Shown: positions 1 to 6,891, numbered from the stretch's first letter. The stretch is DNA of 64,000 nt from Verrucosispora sp. NA02020 (GCF_013364215.1 NZ_CP054923.1:5332001-5396000), one strand, 5' to 3'. Numbers and translations are program-made. The notes: a model not told the origin generated them from the sequence alone.

Positions 1-415
1 GCGCGAGACGACCGACGGCACCTACCGCGTCTCCGGCGACGCCGGCAACGTCACCTACAACATGCGCGCCCGCGCCCTGCGCATCCACCGCAACGACGGC
101 CTCTACGGCGGCTCAGGCGACTACAACCGCACCTCCTCGTGTGGTGCCGCAGCAGCAGCGGGCGACATCGACGCACTCTTCACCACGCTCGAAGACGAAT
201 ACCTCGACCGCTTCACGCCCACCCCGGAAGCGCACAACGTCACGCCGGAAGACTTCCTCTTCTACGCGGACAACGACGGCGACCAGTTCCTGGAATGCCC
301 ACTGTCCGGCTGCCACTGGTACGAGTCGGTTTCCGGCCCGACGCTGCGACTCGGGCTGCGGATGGCTGCCCGCCACATCGAGAAGCAGCACCGGGAAGCG
401 CAGGTGCAGCCGTGA
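1..415 (+). CDS. Hypothetical protein, C-terminal part (open at the left window edge)
   Basis: The reading frame is open from base 2, so the true start lies outside the window; an internal ATG at 62 is the first methionine seen. The readable 137 residues begin with a Gly/Thr/Tyr-rich stretch (TYRVSGDAGNVTYN) and end with a region holding a possible metal-binding Cys pair (LECPLSGCHWYES) and a charged helix (RMAARHIEKQHREA). No family is recognised. Its stop overlaps the GTG of the next gene, so it belongs to the same translationally coupled run. The first 50 residues and the rest could come from two ancestral genes joined by a frame change, but nothing in the window decides this. Confidence 0.5.
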   Translation, partial: RETTDGTYRVSGDAGNVTYNMRARALRIHRNDGLYGGSGDYNRTSSCGAAAAAGDIDALFTTLEDEYLDRFTPTPEAHNVTPEDFLFYADNDGDQFLECPLSGCHWYESVSGPTLRLGLRMAARHIEKQHREAQVQP

Positions 416-594
416 CCGCTCCACCTGCCGTCGTCGTGTACGCGGTCTGCCCCGACTGCGAAACCCCGCTACCGATCACCGTGACCGCCGAGCCGGGCGG
501 ACGCGCCGACGACGGCATGTTGCAGGTGGCCGTGCTGTCAGACAAGACGGAGGTGGAGGCACACAGCCTCACCTGCAACGGGATGACCGACTGA
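412..594 (+). CDS. Small CxxC protein (60 aa), hypothetical
   Basis: A 60-residue protein starting at GTG in a GTGA overlap with the stop of the gene before it. It begins VTAPPAVVVYAVCPDC; the CPDC pair near residue 13 and a later Cys (SLTCNG) suggest half of a zinc ribbon. Its own stop overlaps the next ATG (TGATG). Nothing identifies its role. Small proteins of this type are common in early regions of actinobacterial phages and integrative elements; that is a family-level analogy and not a functional assignment. Confidence 0.6.
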   Translation: MTAPPAVVVYAVCPDCETPLPITVTAEPGGRADDGMLQVAVLSDKTEVEAHSLTCNGMTD

Positions 595-1028
595 TGACCG
601 ACTCCCCTATCCGCCGGCTGATCGAGCAGTCGTCGCTGGGCACCCCCGACGCCCGCGCAGCACGGGACAGCGTGTCGGATGAGACGGCCCAGCGGATCGT
701 GGCCCGCGCAGCACAGCTCGCCGCCGACGACGTCTGGGAAGCGCGGCTTCAAGCCAAGCAGTGCCGCCCCTACTTCTGCCCCACCTCCGGCGACACCGAA
801 TGCTGCCCAGACCACTCCGGCTGGGACGTGTGCTGCGCCAAACCCCACCTGCACCGGCCGCTACCCCGCGAAGGCGAACCCGTCCGGCCGCCCAGCCTGT
901 CGGCGAGGATGCTGCGGGTCGCCTGCCGTGTCGGACTGCACTTCACGTCGTGGGATCACCAATGGGACGGCTACCGGTGCGCCTGCGGCCGGAACCGTCT
1001 GGGCGCCGAACACATCCGCTGGGATTAG
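594..1028 (+). CDS. Cys/His-rich hypothetical protein (144 aa)
   Basis: Starts at ATG in a TGATG overlap with the gene before. The N-terminal 55 residues look helical (MTDSPIRRLIEQSSLG). The middle is Cys-rich: CRPYFCPTSGDTECCPDHSGWDVCC, which gives six or more potential metal ligands. The C-terminus (HFTSWDHQWDGYRCACGRN) carries another C-x-C pair. A structural zinc protein encoded by the mobile element is likely; no named family is recognised. Confidence 0.6.
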   Translation: MTDSPIRRLIEQSSLGTPDARAARDSVSDETAQRIVARAAQLAADDVWEARLQAKQCRPYFCPTSGDTECCPDHSGWDVCCAKPHLHRPLPREGEPVRPPSLSARMLRVACRVGLHFTSWDHQWDGYRCACGRNRLGAEHIRWD

Positions 1029-1051
1029 CGCCCTGCTGCCACCATGAGTCG

Positions 1052-1504
1052 GTGATCGAGGTTGTAGCCGCAGCAGTCGGCGTTATCGGGGCGCTGGCCG
1101 GAACCGTCCTCGGCGTGATAATCCAGCGCCGCCACCAGCGGGACGCGCTCATTCACGATGCCCGCCTTGCCGTGTACGCGGACATGTTCATTCACCTAGC
1201 CTCGACGGAGCGGTGGGTTGCTCGCCTAGTCGGCGAGTCCAGCGACCACGATCCTGTCCGCAACCTCGCCCCGCAGGATTTGGGGGCAATCAGCGGTCGG
1301 GTGCTGCTGCTGTGCACCCCGCCCACCAGGCAGGCGTGGCAGGAGTATTTGGACGCACTGCACGACTTGTCCTGGCTGGTCAGCGATTACACCGAGGATG
1401 AGGGACCCGTGGCGTCGGGCATCCCGACGCTGGTGCGCTTGCAGGCTGCGATTGAGGATGCGTACCGACGGGCTCGGGTTGAGGGCGGACTAAAGAACGA
1501 ATAG
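1052..1504 (+). CDS. Single-pass membrane protein (150 aa), hypothetical
   Basis: GTG start chosen because the following residues (VIEVVAAAVGVIGALAGTVLGVII) form one clear transmembrane helix followed by basic residues (QRRHQRD), an N-out/C-in arrangement. The remaining 120 residues are soluble and mostly helical (YADMFIHLASTERWVARL, WQEYLDALHDLSWLV). The frame is open upstream of the GTG, so a longer form cannot be excluded, but no ribosome site was seen there. No family recognised; a membrane-tethered cytoplasmic domain of the mobile element. Confidence 0.55.
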   Translation: MIEVVAAAVGVIGALAGTVLGVIIQRRHQRDALIHDARLAVYADMFIHLASTERWVARLVGESSDHDPVRNLAPQDLGAISGRVLLLCTPPTRQAWQEYLDALHDLSWLVSDYTEDEGPVASGIPTLVRLQAAIEDAYRRARVEGGLKNE

Positions 1505-1537
1505 ACGCGTGACGTTCAGTGACGGCACAATGGGCGT

Positions 1538-1714
1538 ATGGCTACCGTGAGCGAAGCCGACGAATTCTCGCACCTCGTACCCGGCCGGCTGTGGCAGCAG
1601 CAGCGCGGCACTGTGCTATGCCGCGCCCGCCAAGCCGCACGACGCAAGCGGAAGAACGCCGCAGGTGAACCGGTAGTGCACGTGGTGCTCGTCTGGCCGC
1701 AAGCCCAGGAGTAG
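1538..1714 (+). CDS. Small basic protein (58 aa), hypothetical
   Basis: A short frame from ATG 1538 to TAG 1712-1714. The protein begins MATVSEADEFSHLVPGRLW and has a strongly basic middle (RARQAARRKRKN) followed by a hydrophobic beta-like end (EPVVHVVLVWPQAQE). The basic patch suggests nucleic-acid binding, but this is inference only. No convincing ribosome site precedes the ATG, so the call is tentative. It fills the otherwise empty gap between two better supported genes on the same strand. Confidence 0.4.
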   Translation: MATVSEADEFSHLVPGRLWQQQRGTVLCRARQAARRKRKNAAGEPVVHVVLVWPQAQE

Positions 1715-1780
1715 GCTCCAACCATGCCCGCCCCGTCGGGGGGTGACGCCAGCAACACCCCTATCGGAGGGAGAACACCC

Positions 1781-2140
1781 ATGGCCCTGTCACGCCTCGC
1801 GCAGCAGTTCGCCGACGAAATCCGGCAACACGACTGGTCAGACGCCCCCTACCGGGCCGACCGGGCAGGACACAACCGGGCAGACGACGCCCGAAACTAC
1901 CCGCAGCTCCCCCAACTCGAACCACACCAAACCGACCTGGTTCGCATGAACGTTATGTGGGTGACCGCCCAGGTGCTCGGCTACAACGACCCCAACCTGG
2001 ACGTGTACGAGTATGCGGAAGCGTGCGGTGTCGACACCCGCACCCGCGCCGGACGCCCCCGCTCCGGCAGCATCACCGCCGGCCTGCGAACCCTCGTAGA
2101 CGGCGGCTACGCCCGCCCCGGCACCCGATTCGAGGCGTGA
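1781..2140 (+). CDS. Hypothetical protein (119 aa)
   Basis: ATG at 1781 is chosen over an upstream in-frame ATG because a clear GGAGGGAG ribosome site lies about 10 bases before it. The protein (MALSRLAQQFADEIRQHDWSD...) has a helical N-terminal half and a C-terminal half (VYEYAEACGVDTRTRAGRP...SITAGLRTLVDGGYARPGT) whose helix spacing is compatible with a small winged-helix or nucleic-acid-binding fold. No specific family is recognised. Its stop overlaps the GTG of the next gene. Confidence 0.6.
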   Translation: MALSRLAQQFADEIRQHDWSDAPYRADRAGHNRADDARNYPQLPQLEPHQTDLVRMNVMWVTAQVLGYNDPNLDVYEYAEACGVDTRTRAGRPRSGSITAGLRTLVDGGYARPGTRFEA

Positions 2141-2691
2141 CCGTGAAGACGATGCCCAACGCGCAGGTACTCGACGTGGTTGAGGGGCTACTACTGGCCG
2201 CCCAGCATCCCGACTATGCCGGTGCCGTCCGGTACGGCAAGGACAGCACGCCTGGCGGGCAGTCGCCGGCCGGGGTGAAAGCGGTCGCCTTGTCTGGGTC
2301 GACGTCGCTGCTGTGGTGTGCGGTCCCGGATCGCAACGCTAAGCCAGTGTCACCGGAGTTGGCGGCGGAGGCGATGGTGTGCATGCCGGGTCGTGCCCTC
2401 AACCTGCTGCGGCGGCTGCTTGATGTCGCCCGCCCGGAGCAGTTCACGTCGTGGGAGCTGTGTGGTGCGCCGGGGGTTGGTTGGCCTCGGCATGGTGAAT
2501 CCCCCTCAGCCATCCGTATCACTGGCAGTGACGGTTCGGTAGCGTATGTGCGTGCTACTGCCGCGTCCGGGCCCGGCGGTAGCGCCGCCGAACCGAAGTC
2601 GGATCCGTGCCCGGACTATCAAATCCCTGAGGGGGTTCGACAGTGGCGCCACAGTCGAAGTGCAGCCAGTGCGGTGCCCGCACCGGTGTGA
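2137..2691 (+). CDS. Hypothetical protein (184 aa)
   Basis: GTG 2137 overlaps the preceding stop; a second GTG at 2143 is equally possible. The protein (MPNAQVLDVVEGLLLAAQHPDYAG...) has alternating helices and strands, a TSWELCGAPGVGWPRH segment and a Gly/Ala-rich C-terminus. It shows no recognisable motif. The gene sits in the coupled run and its 3' end overlaps the following mini-protein gene by about 49 bases in another frame, typical of compact phage-like genomes. Confidence 0.5.
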   Translation: MTVKTMPNAQVLDVVEGLLLAAQHPDYAGAVRYGKDSTPGGQSPAGVKAVALSGSTSLLWCAVPDRNAKPVSPELAAEAMVCMPGRALNLLRRLLDVARPEQFTSWELCGAPGVGWPRHGESPSAIRITGSDGSVAYVRATAASGPGGSAAEPKSDPCPDYQIPEGVRQWRHSRSAASAVPAPV

Positions 2692-2777
2692 TGCCGGGCA
2701 ATCCGTGCCCGCCGCATCAGCCGCAAGGTAGTCGGGCGCGGTGTGAGGGCAGCGGCAGGCCGACCGTCAGTCTGTGA
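2643..2777 (+). CDS. Zinc-ribbon mini-protein (44 aa)
   Basis: GTG at 2643 is preceded by a strong GAGGGGG ribosome site at 2630-2636 that lies inside the end of the preceding gene. The product has the ligand set C-x2-C (KCSQCGA), then C (NPCPPH), H and C (ARCEG), which fits a compact zinc-binding fold. It is the last + strand gene before a hairpin terminator. Function unknown; similar mini-proteins recur further right in the element. Confidence 0.6.
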   Translation: MAPQSKCSQCGARTGVMPGNPCPPHQPQGSRARCEGSGRPTVSL

Positions 2778-2783
2778 GTCGAG

Positions 2784-2823
2784 CAGCCCCGGCGTGGTTC
2801 CTTGGTGGAACTGGCCGGGGCTG
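2784..2823 (+). terminator. Hairpin terminator after the leftmost mini-gene run
   Basis: A perfect 10-bp stem (CAGCCCCGGC at 2784-2793 with GCCGGGGCTG at 2814-2823) lies 7 bases after the stop at 2777. There is no U-tract, which is usual for actinobacterial terminators. Confidence 0.6.
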
Positions 2824-2867
2824 CGTCGTGCAAGGTTCTGCTTTGACGGTTCGCTTATAGTCGATGT

Positions 2868-2909
2868 GCGGCCCGCGCCGAGCGCTCCACTCGCTCAGCC
2901 TGCGGGCCG
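2868..2909 (+). ncRNA. Possible structured RNA or regulatory hairpin
   Basis: A nested hairpin: outer stem CGGCCCGC (2869-2876) with GCGGGCCG (2902-2909), inner stem GAGCG (2880-2884) with CGCTC (2892-2896). A TATAGT hexamer at 2856-2861 could serve as a -10 box about 7 bases upstream. With the strong hairpin at 2921-2953 as its end, this could be a transcript of about 85 bases. It could also be only part of a double terminator or an origin-type structure. No RNA family is recognised. Confidence 0.25.
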
Positions 2910-2920
2910 TCCAACGTGAA

Positions 2921-2953
2921 CGAAGCCTGACACCATCGCGGTGTCAGGCTTCG
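2921..2953. terminator. Bidirectional hairpin terminator
   Basis: A perfect 14-bp stem (CGAAGCCTGACACC at 2921-2934, GGTGTCAGGCTTCG at 2940-2953) with a 5-base loop. It lies between the + strand run and the 3' end of the - strand gene that stops at 2970, so it can serve both. Confidence 0.75.
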
Positions 2954-2969
2954 TCGCGTTGTGGACCCG

Positions 2970-3470
2970 TCAGGCGGCCCGCCAGCGTTTCCGCGAATCC
3001 GTGGCCGTCGTCGTGCACACCATCGGCTTGCCAGTCTTCGTCACCCCACGGGCACCCTGCCGCGAGCAGAACGAACCCGGATGCACACCCTTCGCCACAT
3101 ACTCGGTCGTGGCCTTCGGCTTCGGTTTCGTCGTCTTCGGGGCAGGCGTGGTGCGTTTCGGTGTCGGCGACTTGGTGGGTTTGATGCTGCGCGTCGGCGA
3201 CGGCGTGGCGGTCGGGCTACCGGCGGTTGCCGTCTCGACCGCCACCTCCGGTTCCACGGCAGACGTGGCTGTGGGGGCGGGCGGTGGGATTTCGGCGGCA
3301 CGTTGCACGCTCGCTGAGGCGGCCGGCTGCCCTGCGGGCGGTTTGTTGTCGTCGGTGAATGCGGTGACGACGCCACCGCCGCAGCAGAGCAGAGCGAGGG
3401 CTATGACGCCGCTGATGAGGGCGTTGCGGTCTTTCTTTGGCTTGGGTTTCGGTGTCGGGTAGAGGCTCAC
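2970..3470 (-). CDS. Membrane-anchored exported protein with C-terminal Cys-pair domain
   Basis: 166 residues. A short basic cytoplasmic N-terminus (PKPKPKKDRN) is followed by one membrane helix (ALISGVIALALLCCGGGVVTA), a long Pro/Thr/Lys-rich spacer of about 80 residues, and a small C-terminal domain with the pattern VHPGSFCSRQGARGV...GKPMVC. That end pattern is a recurring C-terminal domain of actinobacterial exported proteins, usually with two Cys likely to form a disulfide outside the cell; its function is not known. The gene has a different strand from its neighbours and its own terminator hairpin, so it is probably expressed on its own, for example from the integrated state. Confidence 0.65.
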   Translation of the reverse strand: MSLYPTPKPKPKKDRNALISGVIALALLCCGGGVVTAFTDDNKPPAGQPAASASVQRAAEIPPPAPTATSAVEPEVAVETATAGSPTATPSPTRSIKPTKSPTPKRTTPAPKTTKPKPKATTEYVAKGVHPGSFCSRQGARGVTKTGKPMVCTTTATDSRKRWRAA

Positions 3471-3570
3471 CCGTGGGAGTGTGCAGACCAGCCGGGTTGA
3501 TCGTTATTGGCCTATTGGTCGGCGCGGCTGTCAGGTAGGCGACTACGCGATGCTGGTCTGCGGCCGGCAG

Positions 3571-4176
3571 CTAGGCCATCAACTTGCCGCCCACAGCCGT
3601 CGGGACCTCCAACAGCTCGACCCACGGCATGGATCCTGCCCGGCTGATCGCGACCCGCAGCCGTAGCGGTGTGCCGTCGTAGGTGCGTCGCCATTCCGGA
3701 TCGCCGCCGCCGTACCATTCCGGGGCGGTGGTGCGGTCGAGGCTGAACAGCCACCGGTCCGTGACCGCCTTGCCGCCCTGCTCAGCGACCCGCCCATCCT
3801 CGCGCGCACCGTCCACACCGTGCCGGAACCGGAACGGCCCCCACACCTGCGCGTTCTGCTTTTCGACAGTCACATTGCTGCCGGTGCGGGGCGGGGGCCG
3901 TTCCTTGTCGTCGCGGATCCGCACCTGTATCCGGTCGTACCGTTCCACCTCACGAGGCCCCGTCAGCTTGATCGACAGGATGCCGATTTCGTGCCCGTTG
4001 GGATGCTCGATGGTCACGTCCAGGGTGGGCCGCATTTCGCGATGCCGCCGCCGGGTTTCGCTGGCCGACTGGTCGCGGCGGACGGCTTTCGCGGTGCGCC
4101 ATGCGAGCCAGGCGATGACGGCTGTTGCGGCGGTGACGGGTGCGAGTGCGACGGTGGTCCAGTCTGCGGGGGTCAC
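3571..4176 (-). CDS. Membrane-anchored protein with beta-rich domain (201 aa), hypothetical
   Basis: The GTG at 4176 is preferred because a longer reading to 4275 would overlap the upstream HTH gene by 71 bases. The protein opens with a membrane helix (WTTVALAPVTAATAVIAWLAWRTA) followed by positive residues and a helix rich in Arg. The rest is beta-rich (DVTIEHPNGHEIGILSIKLTG, YDRIQVRIRDDKERP) and ends near PWVELLEVP. No family recognised. It lies 28 bases after the HTH gene on the same strand and may be cotranscribed with it. Confidence 0.5.
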   Translation of the reverse strand: MTPADWTTVALAPVTAATAVIAWLAWRTAKAVRRDQSASETRRRHREMRPTLDVTIEHPNGHEIGILSIKLTGPREVERYDRIQVRIRDDKERPPPRTGSNVTVEKQNAQVWGPFRFRHGVDGAREDGRVAEQGGKAVTDRWLFSLDRTTAPEWYGGGDPEWRRTYDGTPLRLRVAISRAGSMPWVELLEVPTAVGGKLMA

Positions 4177-4204
4177 GGGGTGAAGGTAGGTGGCGGCGGT
4201 CGGG

Positions 4205-4456
4205 TCAGGTAGGCGACTCGCCGTCACGTTTCTTGGGCCGCCGCCCGCGCTTCTTGGGCTCCGTCTGCACCGCACGCATGACCTCGTAGACCGTCGCAGC
4301 CGACACGCCCAGGTCGGCGGCTATCTCTTCGACGGTCCGACCTGCGTCGTACTCGGTGACGATGCGTTGGGCGCGTGCGCGCTTCCATGTGCCCATCTGC
4401 TCGCGGTGGTACTCGATCTGGGCGCGGGCGTGGCGGTCTGCCTCGGGTAGCGACAT
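4205..4456 (-). CDS. Helix-turn-helix DNA-binding protein (83 aa)
   Basis: The ATG at 4456 is chosen because a GGAGG ribosome site lies 11 bases upstream; the GTG at 4477 would place that site inside the coding region. A resolvase-type HTH sits at about residues 31-60 (IVTEYDAGRTVEEIAADLG, SAATVYEVMRAV), and the tail KKRGRRPKKRD is AT-hook-like and strongly basic. It is divergent from the gene at 4564; the doubled palindromic repeat between the two is its likely operator. It is probably a small repressor of the mobile element's right-hand operon. Confidence 0.7.
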   Translation of the reverse strand: MSLPEADRHARAQIEYHREQMGTWKRARAQRIVTEYDAGRTVEEIAADLGVSAATVYEVMRAVQTEPKKRGRRPKKRDGESPT

Positions 4457-4482
4457 GTTCCCAAGATCCTCCGGCACTCGTG

Positions 4483-4524
4483 TAGGGTACCCCCTAGAAT
4501 ACTTAGGGAGTACGCCCTAGAATA
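4483..4524. promoter_or_regulatory. Doubled palindromic operator overlapping promoter
   Basis: Two copies of TAGGG-N(4 or 6)-CCCTAGAATA at 4483-4501 and 4504-4524, start to start about 21 bases, so both lie on one face of the helix. Each copy contains TAGAAT, which fits a -10 box. The pair lies between the divergent HTH gene and the + strand operon beginning at 4564, as expected for autoregulation. Confidence 0.6.
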
Positions 4525-4563
4525 GAGGCGTCACGAGATGCCGAGAAGGCGGGGAGTCCAGCA

Positions 4564-4767
4564 ATGGCGATCTACTGCGGAGCATGCAAGGGCTGGCACA
4601 TCGACGGCCAGCAGGTCGAGAAGTGCCACGGACTCCCTGCCCGAAGCCCGATTGCCGGTGTCGCCCTCGACGGCCACACCCGCTGGACCACCAAGGAAGC
4701 CGCCGAAACTGCCCATGCTGCGCTGGTCGCCCACTGGGACGCTCTCGCTGACGCTGAGGCCGCCTGA
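4564..4767 (+). CDS. Small CxxC protein (67 aa), first gene of the right operon
   Basis: ATG preceded by a GGGGAG ribosome site. The sequence MAIYCGACKGWHIDGQQVEKCHG has C-x2-C with a later Cys and His, compatible with a zinc site, and ends in a helix (EAAETAHAALVAHWDALADAEAA). It is the first gene after the doubled operator and overlaps the next gene at TGATG. Role unknown. Confidence 0.6.
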   Translation: MAIYCGACKGWHIDGQQVEKCHGLPARSPIAGVALDGHTRWTTKEAAETAHAALVAHWDALADAEAA

Positions 4768-5039
4768 TGCTCACCGCCGAAGACCTCGATCAGGTGGCCC
4801 AGGCTGCCCGGTTCATCAGCGTGGATGCCGCGCGCATGCACCTACGCCGCGTCATCGAACGCATCGATCAGCAGTGCGCTCGGATTACCAAGTCCATGGA
4901 CGCGGGCAGGTCGATCGATGACTACACGCAGATCGTCCAACAGATCAACAACCTCACCGGCGAGGCGTTGACGGTAGCTGCGCAACTAGACGTGTTTGCG
5001 TCCATCGCTCGCACCGTCGATGAGTCCCGCCGGACCTGA
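4767..5039 (+). CDS. Helical hypothetical protein (90 aa)
   Basis: The start overlaps the preceding stop (TGATG), giving translational coupling. Almost wholly alpha-helical with heptad-like hydrophobic spacing (LDQVAQAARFISVDAARMHLRRVIERIDQQCARI; YTQIVQQINNLTGEALTVAAQL). It could form a coiled coil or act as a small adaptor protein. No family recognised. Confidence 0.55.
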   Translation: MLTAEDLDQVAQAARFISVDAARMHLRRVIERIDQQCARITKSMDAGRSIDDYTQIVQQINNLTGEALTVAAQLDVFASIARTVDESRRT

Positions 5040-5075
5040 CTGTCTTGATTGCCTAACTCTCAGGAGACATCAACC

Positions 5076-5195
5076 GTGAGAATCGAGCGCTGCTACTGGT
5101 ACCCCGCCGGGAAGCCGAAGCCGATTGGCTGGCGGTGGCGGTGGAGTCGCGAAGGACGCTGGCACTACTGGCTGCTGGACCGGCGACGGAAGTGA
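5076..5195 (+). CDS. Trp/Arg-rich mini-protein (39 aa)
   Basis: GTG at 5076 is preceded by AGGAGA with suitable spacing; the frame ends at TGA 5193-5195 and overlaps the GTG of the next gene. The 39 residues contain seven Trp and many Arg/Lys (WYPAGKPKPIGWRWRWSR, WHYWLLDRRRK). The composition suggests binding to nucleic acid or membrane. The ribosome site and GTGA coupling on both sides are the evidence that it is a real gene. Confidence 0.5.
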   Translation: MRIERCYWYPAGKPKPIGWRWRWSREGRWHYWLLDRRRK

Positions 5196-5452
5196 CTACC
5201 CCCGCGATGCCTCGCCAGCCTTTCGCACATCAGGACGCCTGCGGCGCGGCCGGCACCCGCTACGCCGTGTTCGTCAACAGCGTGTTCATCGAGTACGTCG
5301 ACACCAAGACGGACCCGTACGGCTACGCGGCCATGGACCGCATCTTGGCTGCTCACGCTCCTGCCCGGCCGTCGATCGAAACGCTGATGGTGTGCGTCGA
5401 GCATCCGACGACGGCGGCCGTTGACTGCCTCATCTGCGACCCGGAGGACTGA
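5192..5452 (+). CDS. Hypothetical protein (86 aa)
   Basis: GTG start overlapping the previous stop; an ATG at 5207 is an alternative. The sequence (RYAVFVNSVFIEYVDTKTDPYGYAAMDRILAAH) predicts a small alpha/beta fold and there are three Cys (ACGAAG, VCVEH, CLICDPED), two of them in a CLIC pair at the end. The terminal ED codons contain the GGAGG ribosome site of the next gene. No family recognised. Confidence 0.5.
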   Translation: MTTPAMPRQPFAHQDACGAAGTRYAVFVNSVFIEYVDTKTDPYGYAAMDRILAAHAPARPSIETLMVCVEHPTTAAVDCLICDPED

Positions 5453-5454
5453 CG

Positions 5455-5691
5455 ATGACCAACCCCACCGCCCCCGCCGCAGAGGAACTGACGTGGGAAG
5501 ACGTGTGCGCTGCGATCGGACGCGAAGTGTGGAAGCTCGCCCCGCAAGACCACCAAGACTCCGGCCACCGCGACATCAAGTTCCTAACCAACTGGCAGGA
5601 CATCATGCAGGCCGTCCAGAACGGCATCGAAGCGGCTGCGGCCCTCCCGGATGAGGACGAGCAGCAGTCCGACAGCGACCCGGAGGACTGA
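5455..5691 (+). CDS. Hypothetical acidic protein (78 aa)
   Basis: ATG 2 bases after the preceding stop, served by the GGAGG inside the end of that gene. The protein (MTNPTAPAAEELTWEDVCAAIGREVWKLAPQDHQD) is helical in the middle and ends in an acidic tail (EDEQQSDSDPED). The last bases again form the GGAGGACTGACGATGAC unit found after the preceding gene. No family recognised. Confidence 0.55.
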   Translation: MTNPTAPAAEELTWEDVCAAIGREVWKLAPQDHQDSGHRDIKFLTNWQDIMQAVQNGIEAAAALPDEDEQQSDSDPED

Positions 5692-5693
5692 CG

Positions 5694-6212
5694 ATGACTA
5701 ATCCGCTGCCGCCGATCTTGCTGCTGGATGTGGACGGCGTCATCAACGCATCCCGCCCCGGCTGGGGTGGCGCACCCCGCACCGGCTACGCCTACGCGCA
5801 GGGCAGCGAGTGGAAGATGCGGTGGGCTCCCGCCCTCGTCACCCGCATCCGTGACCTCCACAAGGCTGGCACCGTCGAGGTGCGCTGGTGCACCACCTGG
5901 TGCGCGTACGCCGACCAGTTGGAGCGGCTGTGGGCGCTGCCGCCGCTCGGGCGGGCGTTCGCCGAAGACATTAACGGCCACGCCGCCGCCGTGGCGAAAC
6001 TGGCCGCAGCCCGGCAGGTGCTCGCCGAAAGCCGCCGCCTCAACTGGACCGACGACACGGAGGTGCCGCTGTCCGGCGAGGTGCACGACGAACTGGTGGC
6101 CGCTGGCGCGCTGCTGATCCGGCCGAAGGGCTCGACGGGGTTGCAGCCCGAACACCTGGACGCCATCGAAGAGTTCGCCGCGCGAACTGACCCATCGAAG
6201 ACGGAGGACTGA
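5694..6212 (+). CDS. HAD-superfamily phosphatase/RNA-repair-type domain protein (172 aa)
   Basis: The N-terminus carries HAD motif I, LLLDVDGVIN, with Asp12 as nucleophile and Asp14 as acid/base. Motif II is WCTTW at residues 65-69, and Asp120-Asp121 (LNWTDDTEVP) fits the metal-binding motif IV; Lys145 (RPKGSTGL) is near the end. The arrangement resembles the small HAD domain known from Swiss Army Knife-type RNA repair proteins and from actinophages, which lack a large cap. Substrate unknown: a nucleotide or RNA end phosphate is a reasonable guess. It lies within the coupled run between two unrecognised genes. Confidence 0.75.
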   Translation: MTNPLPPILLLDVDGVINASRPGWGGAPRTGYAYAQGSEWKMRWAPALVTRIRDLHKAGTVEVRWCTTWCAYADQLERLWALPPLGRAFAEDINGHAAAVAKLAAARQVLAESRRLNWTDDTEVPLSGEVHDELVAAGALLIRPKGSTGLQPEHLDAIEEFAARTDPSKTED

Positions 6213-6214
6213 CC

Positions 6215-6484
6215 ATGCTCACCGACCAGCAGCTCACCGAAACCGCCCTGCGGCTCATCGACGCCGAACTCCACCACCTCGCCACCTACGACCGCACCGA
6301 GCAGATCGACCGGCTTGTGCGCGAGCACCACGACGTTCCGATCGAGTCGGGTGGGGAGGTCCGTGCTGCACACCAGCAGGTCCGGGACGCGGTGGCGTTC
6401 CTGCGTGTCGATCTCGTCCAGTATGCAGCGGCACGCAACATCACCATACCTATCCCCCAGCGGACGGACGGAGACACCGCATGA
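6215..6484 (+). CDS. Helical hypothetical protein (89 aa)
   Basis: ATG follows the third copy of the GGAGGACTGAC coupling unit, so it is translated from a ribosome site inside the HAD gene's last codons. The protein is helical (LTETALRLIDAELHHLATYDRTEQIDRLVREHH; VRDAVAFLRVDLVQYAAARN). Its stop overlaps the next ATG (ATGA). No family recognised. Confidence 0.5.
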   Translation: MLTDQQLTETALRLIDAELHHLATYDRTEQIDRLVREHHDVPIESGGEVRAAHQQVRDAVAFLRVDLVQYAAARNITIPIPQRTDGDTA

Positions 6485-6891
6485 CCGACCAGCAAACCTT
6501 TACAACGGTCCCCGAGCCCGGCGACCGTTCCCGCGTCGTCGTCGACAACGGCCCGACCGCGTCCACACGGCTGCTCCTGTTCTGGCGGGATGACGACGCC
6601 GCCAAGAGTTGGGGCGGCCGGCCCGGTGAGCACTGGTTCGACGACGACAACTCCGACCCAATGGGGTGGGATCAGGTGTGCCGCAACCCGGAGCAGGTGT
6701 TCGCCGTTTCCGACCGGCCGCTGTTCATGCCGTGCGACGCCGCACTGGTGCCGCTGAACGACGACCCGATCGTGCCGTGCGTCGCCGGACCTGCCGGGCA
6801 TGAGGGCCTGCACCGCAGCGAGCGTGGCGTCCAGTGGGCTGACCCAGATGAGGGCGAGTCGCAGTGGGAGCACGCCCGCGCGTCGGCCTGA
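6481..6891 (+). CDS. Hypothetical protein (136 aa)
   Basis: ATGA overlap with the gene before. The product has beta-strand-like segments (SRVVVDNGPTASTRLLLFWRDDD), a Trp-rich part (WGGRPGEHWFDDDNSDPMGWDQV), and scattered Cys (VCRN, MPCDAA, VPCVAG). The C-terminus (GHEGLHRSERGVQWADPDEGE) contains a GHEG-LH pattern seen in several actinophage small proteins. No function can be assigned. Confidence 0.5.
   Translation: MTDQQTFTTVPEPGDRSRVVVDNGPTASTRLLLFWRDDDAAKSWGGRPGEHWFDDDNSDPMGWDQVCRNPEQVFAVSDRPLFMPCDAALVPLNDDPIVPCVAGPAGHEGLHRSERGVQWADPDEGESQWEHARASA

Noticed and set aside
2843-2861. TTGACG and TATAGT as a promoter for the hairpin RNA
   Set aside because: Spacing is only 7 bases, far from the 16-18 needed. 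The TATAGT alone is kept as a weak -10 candidate.
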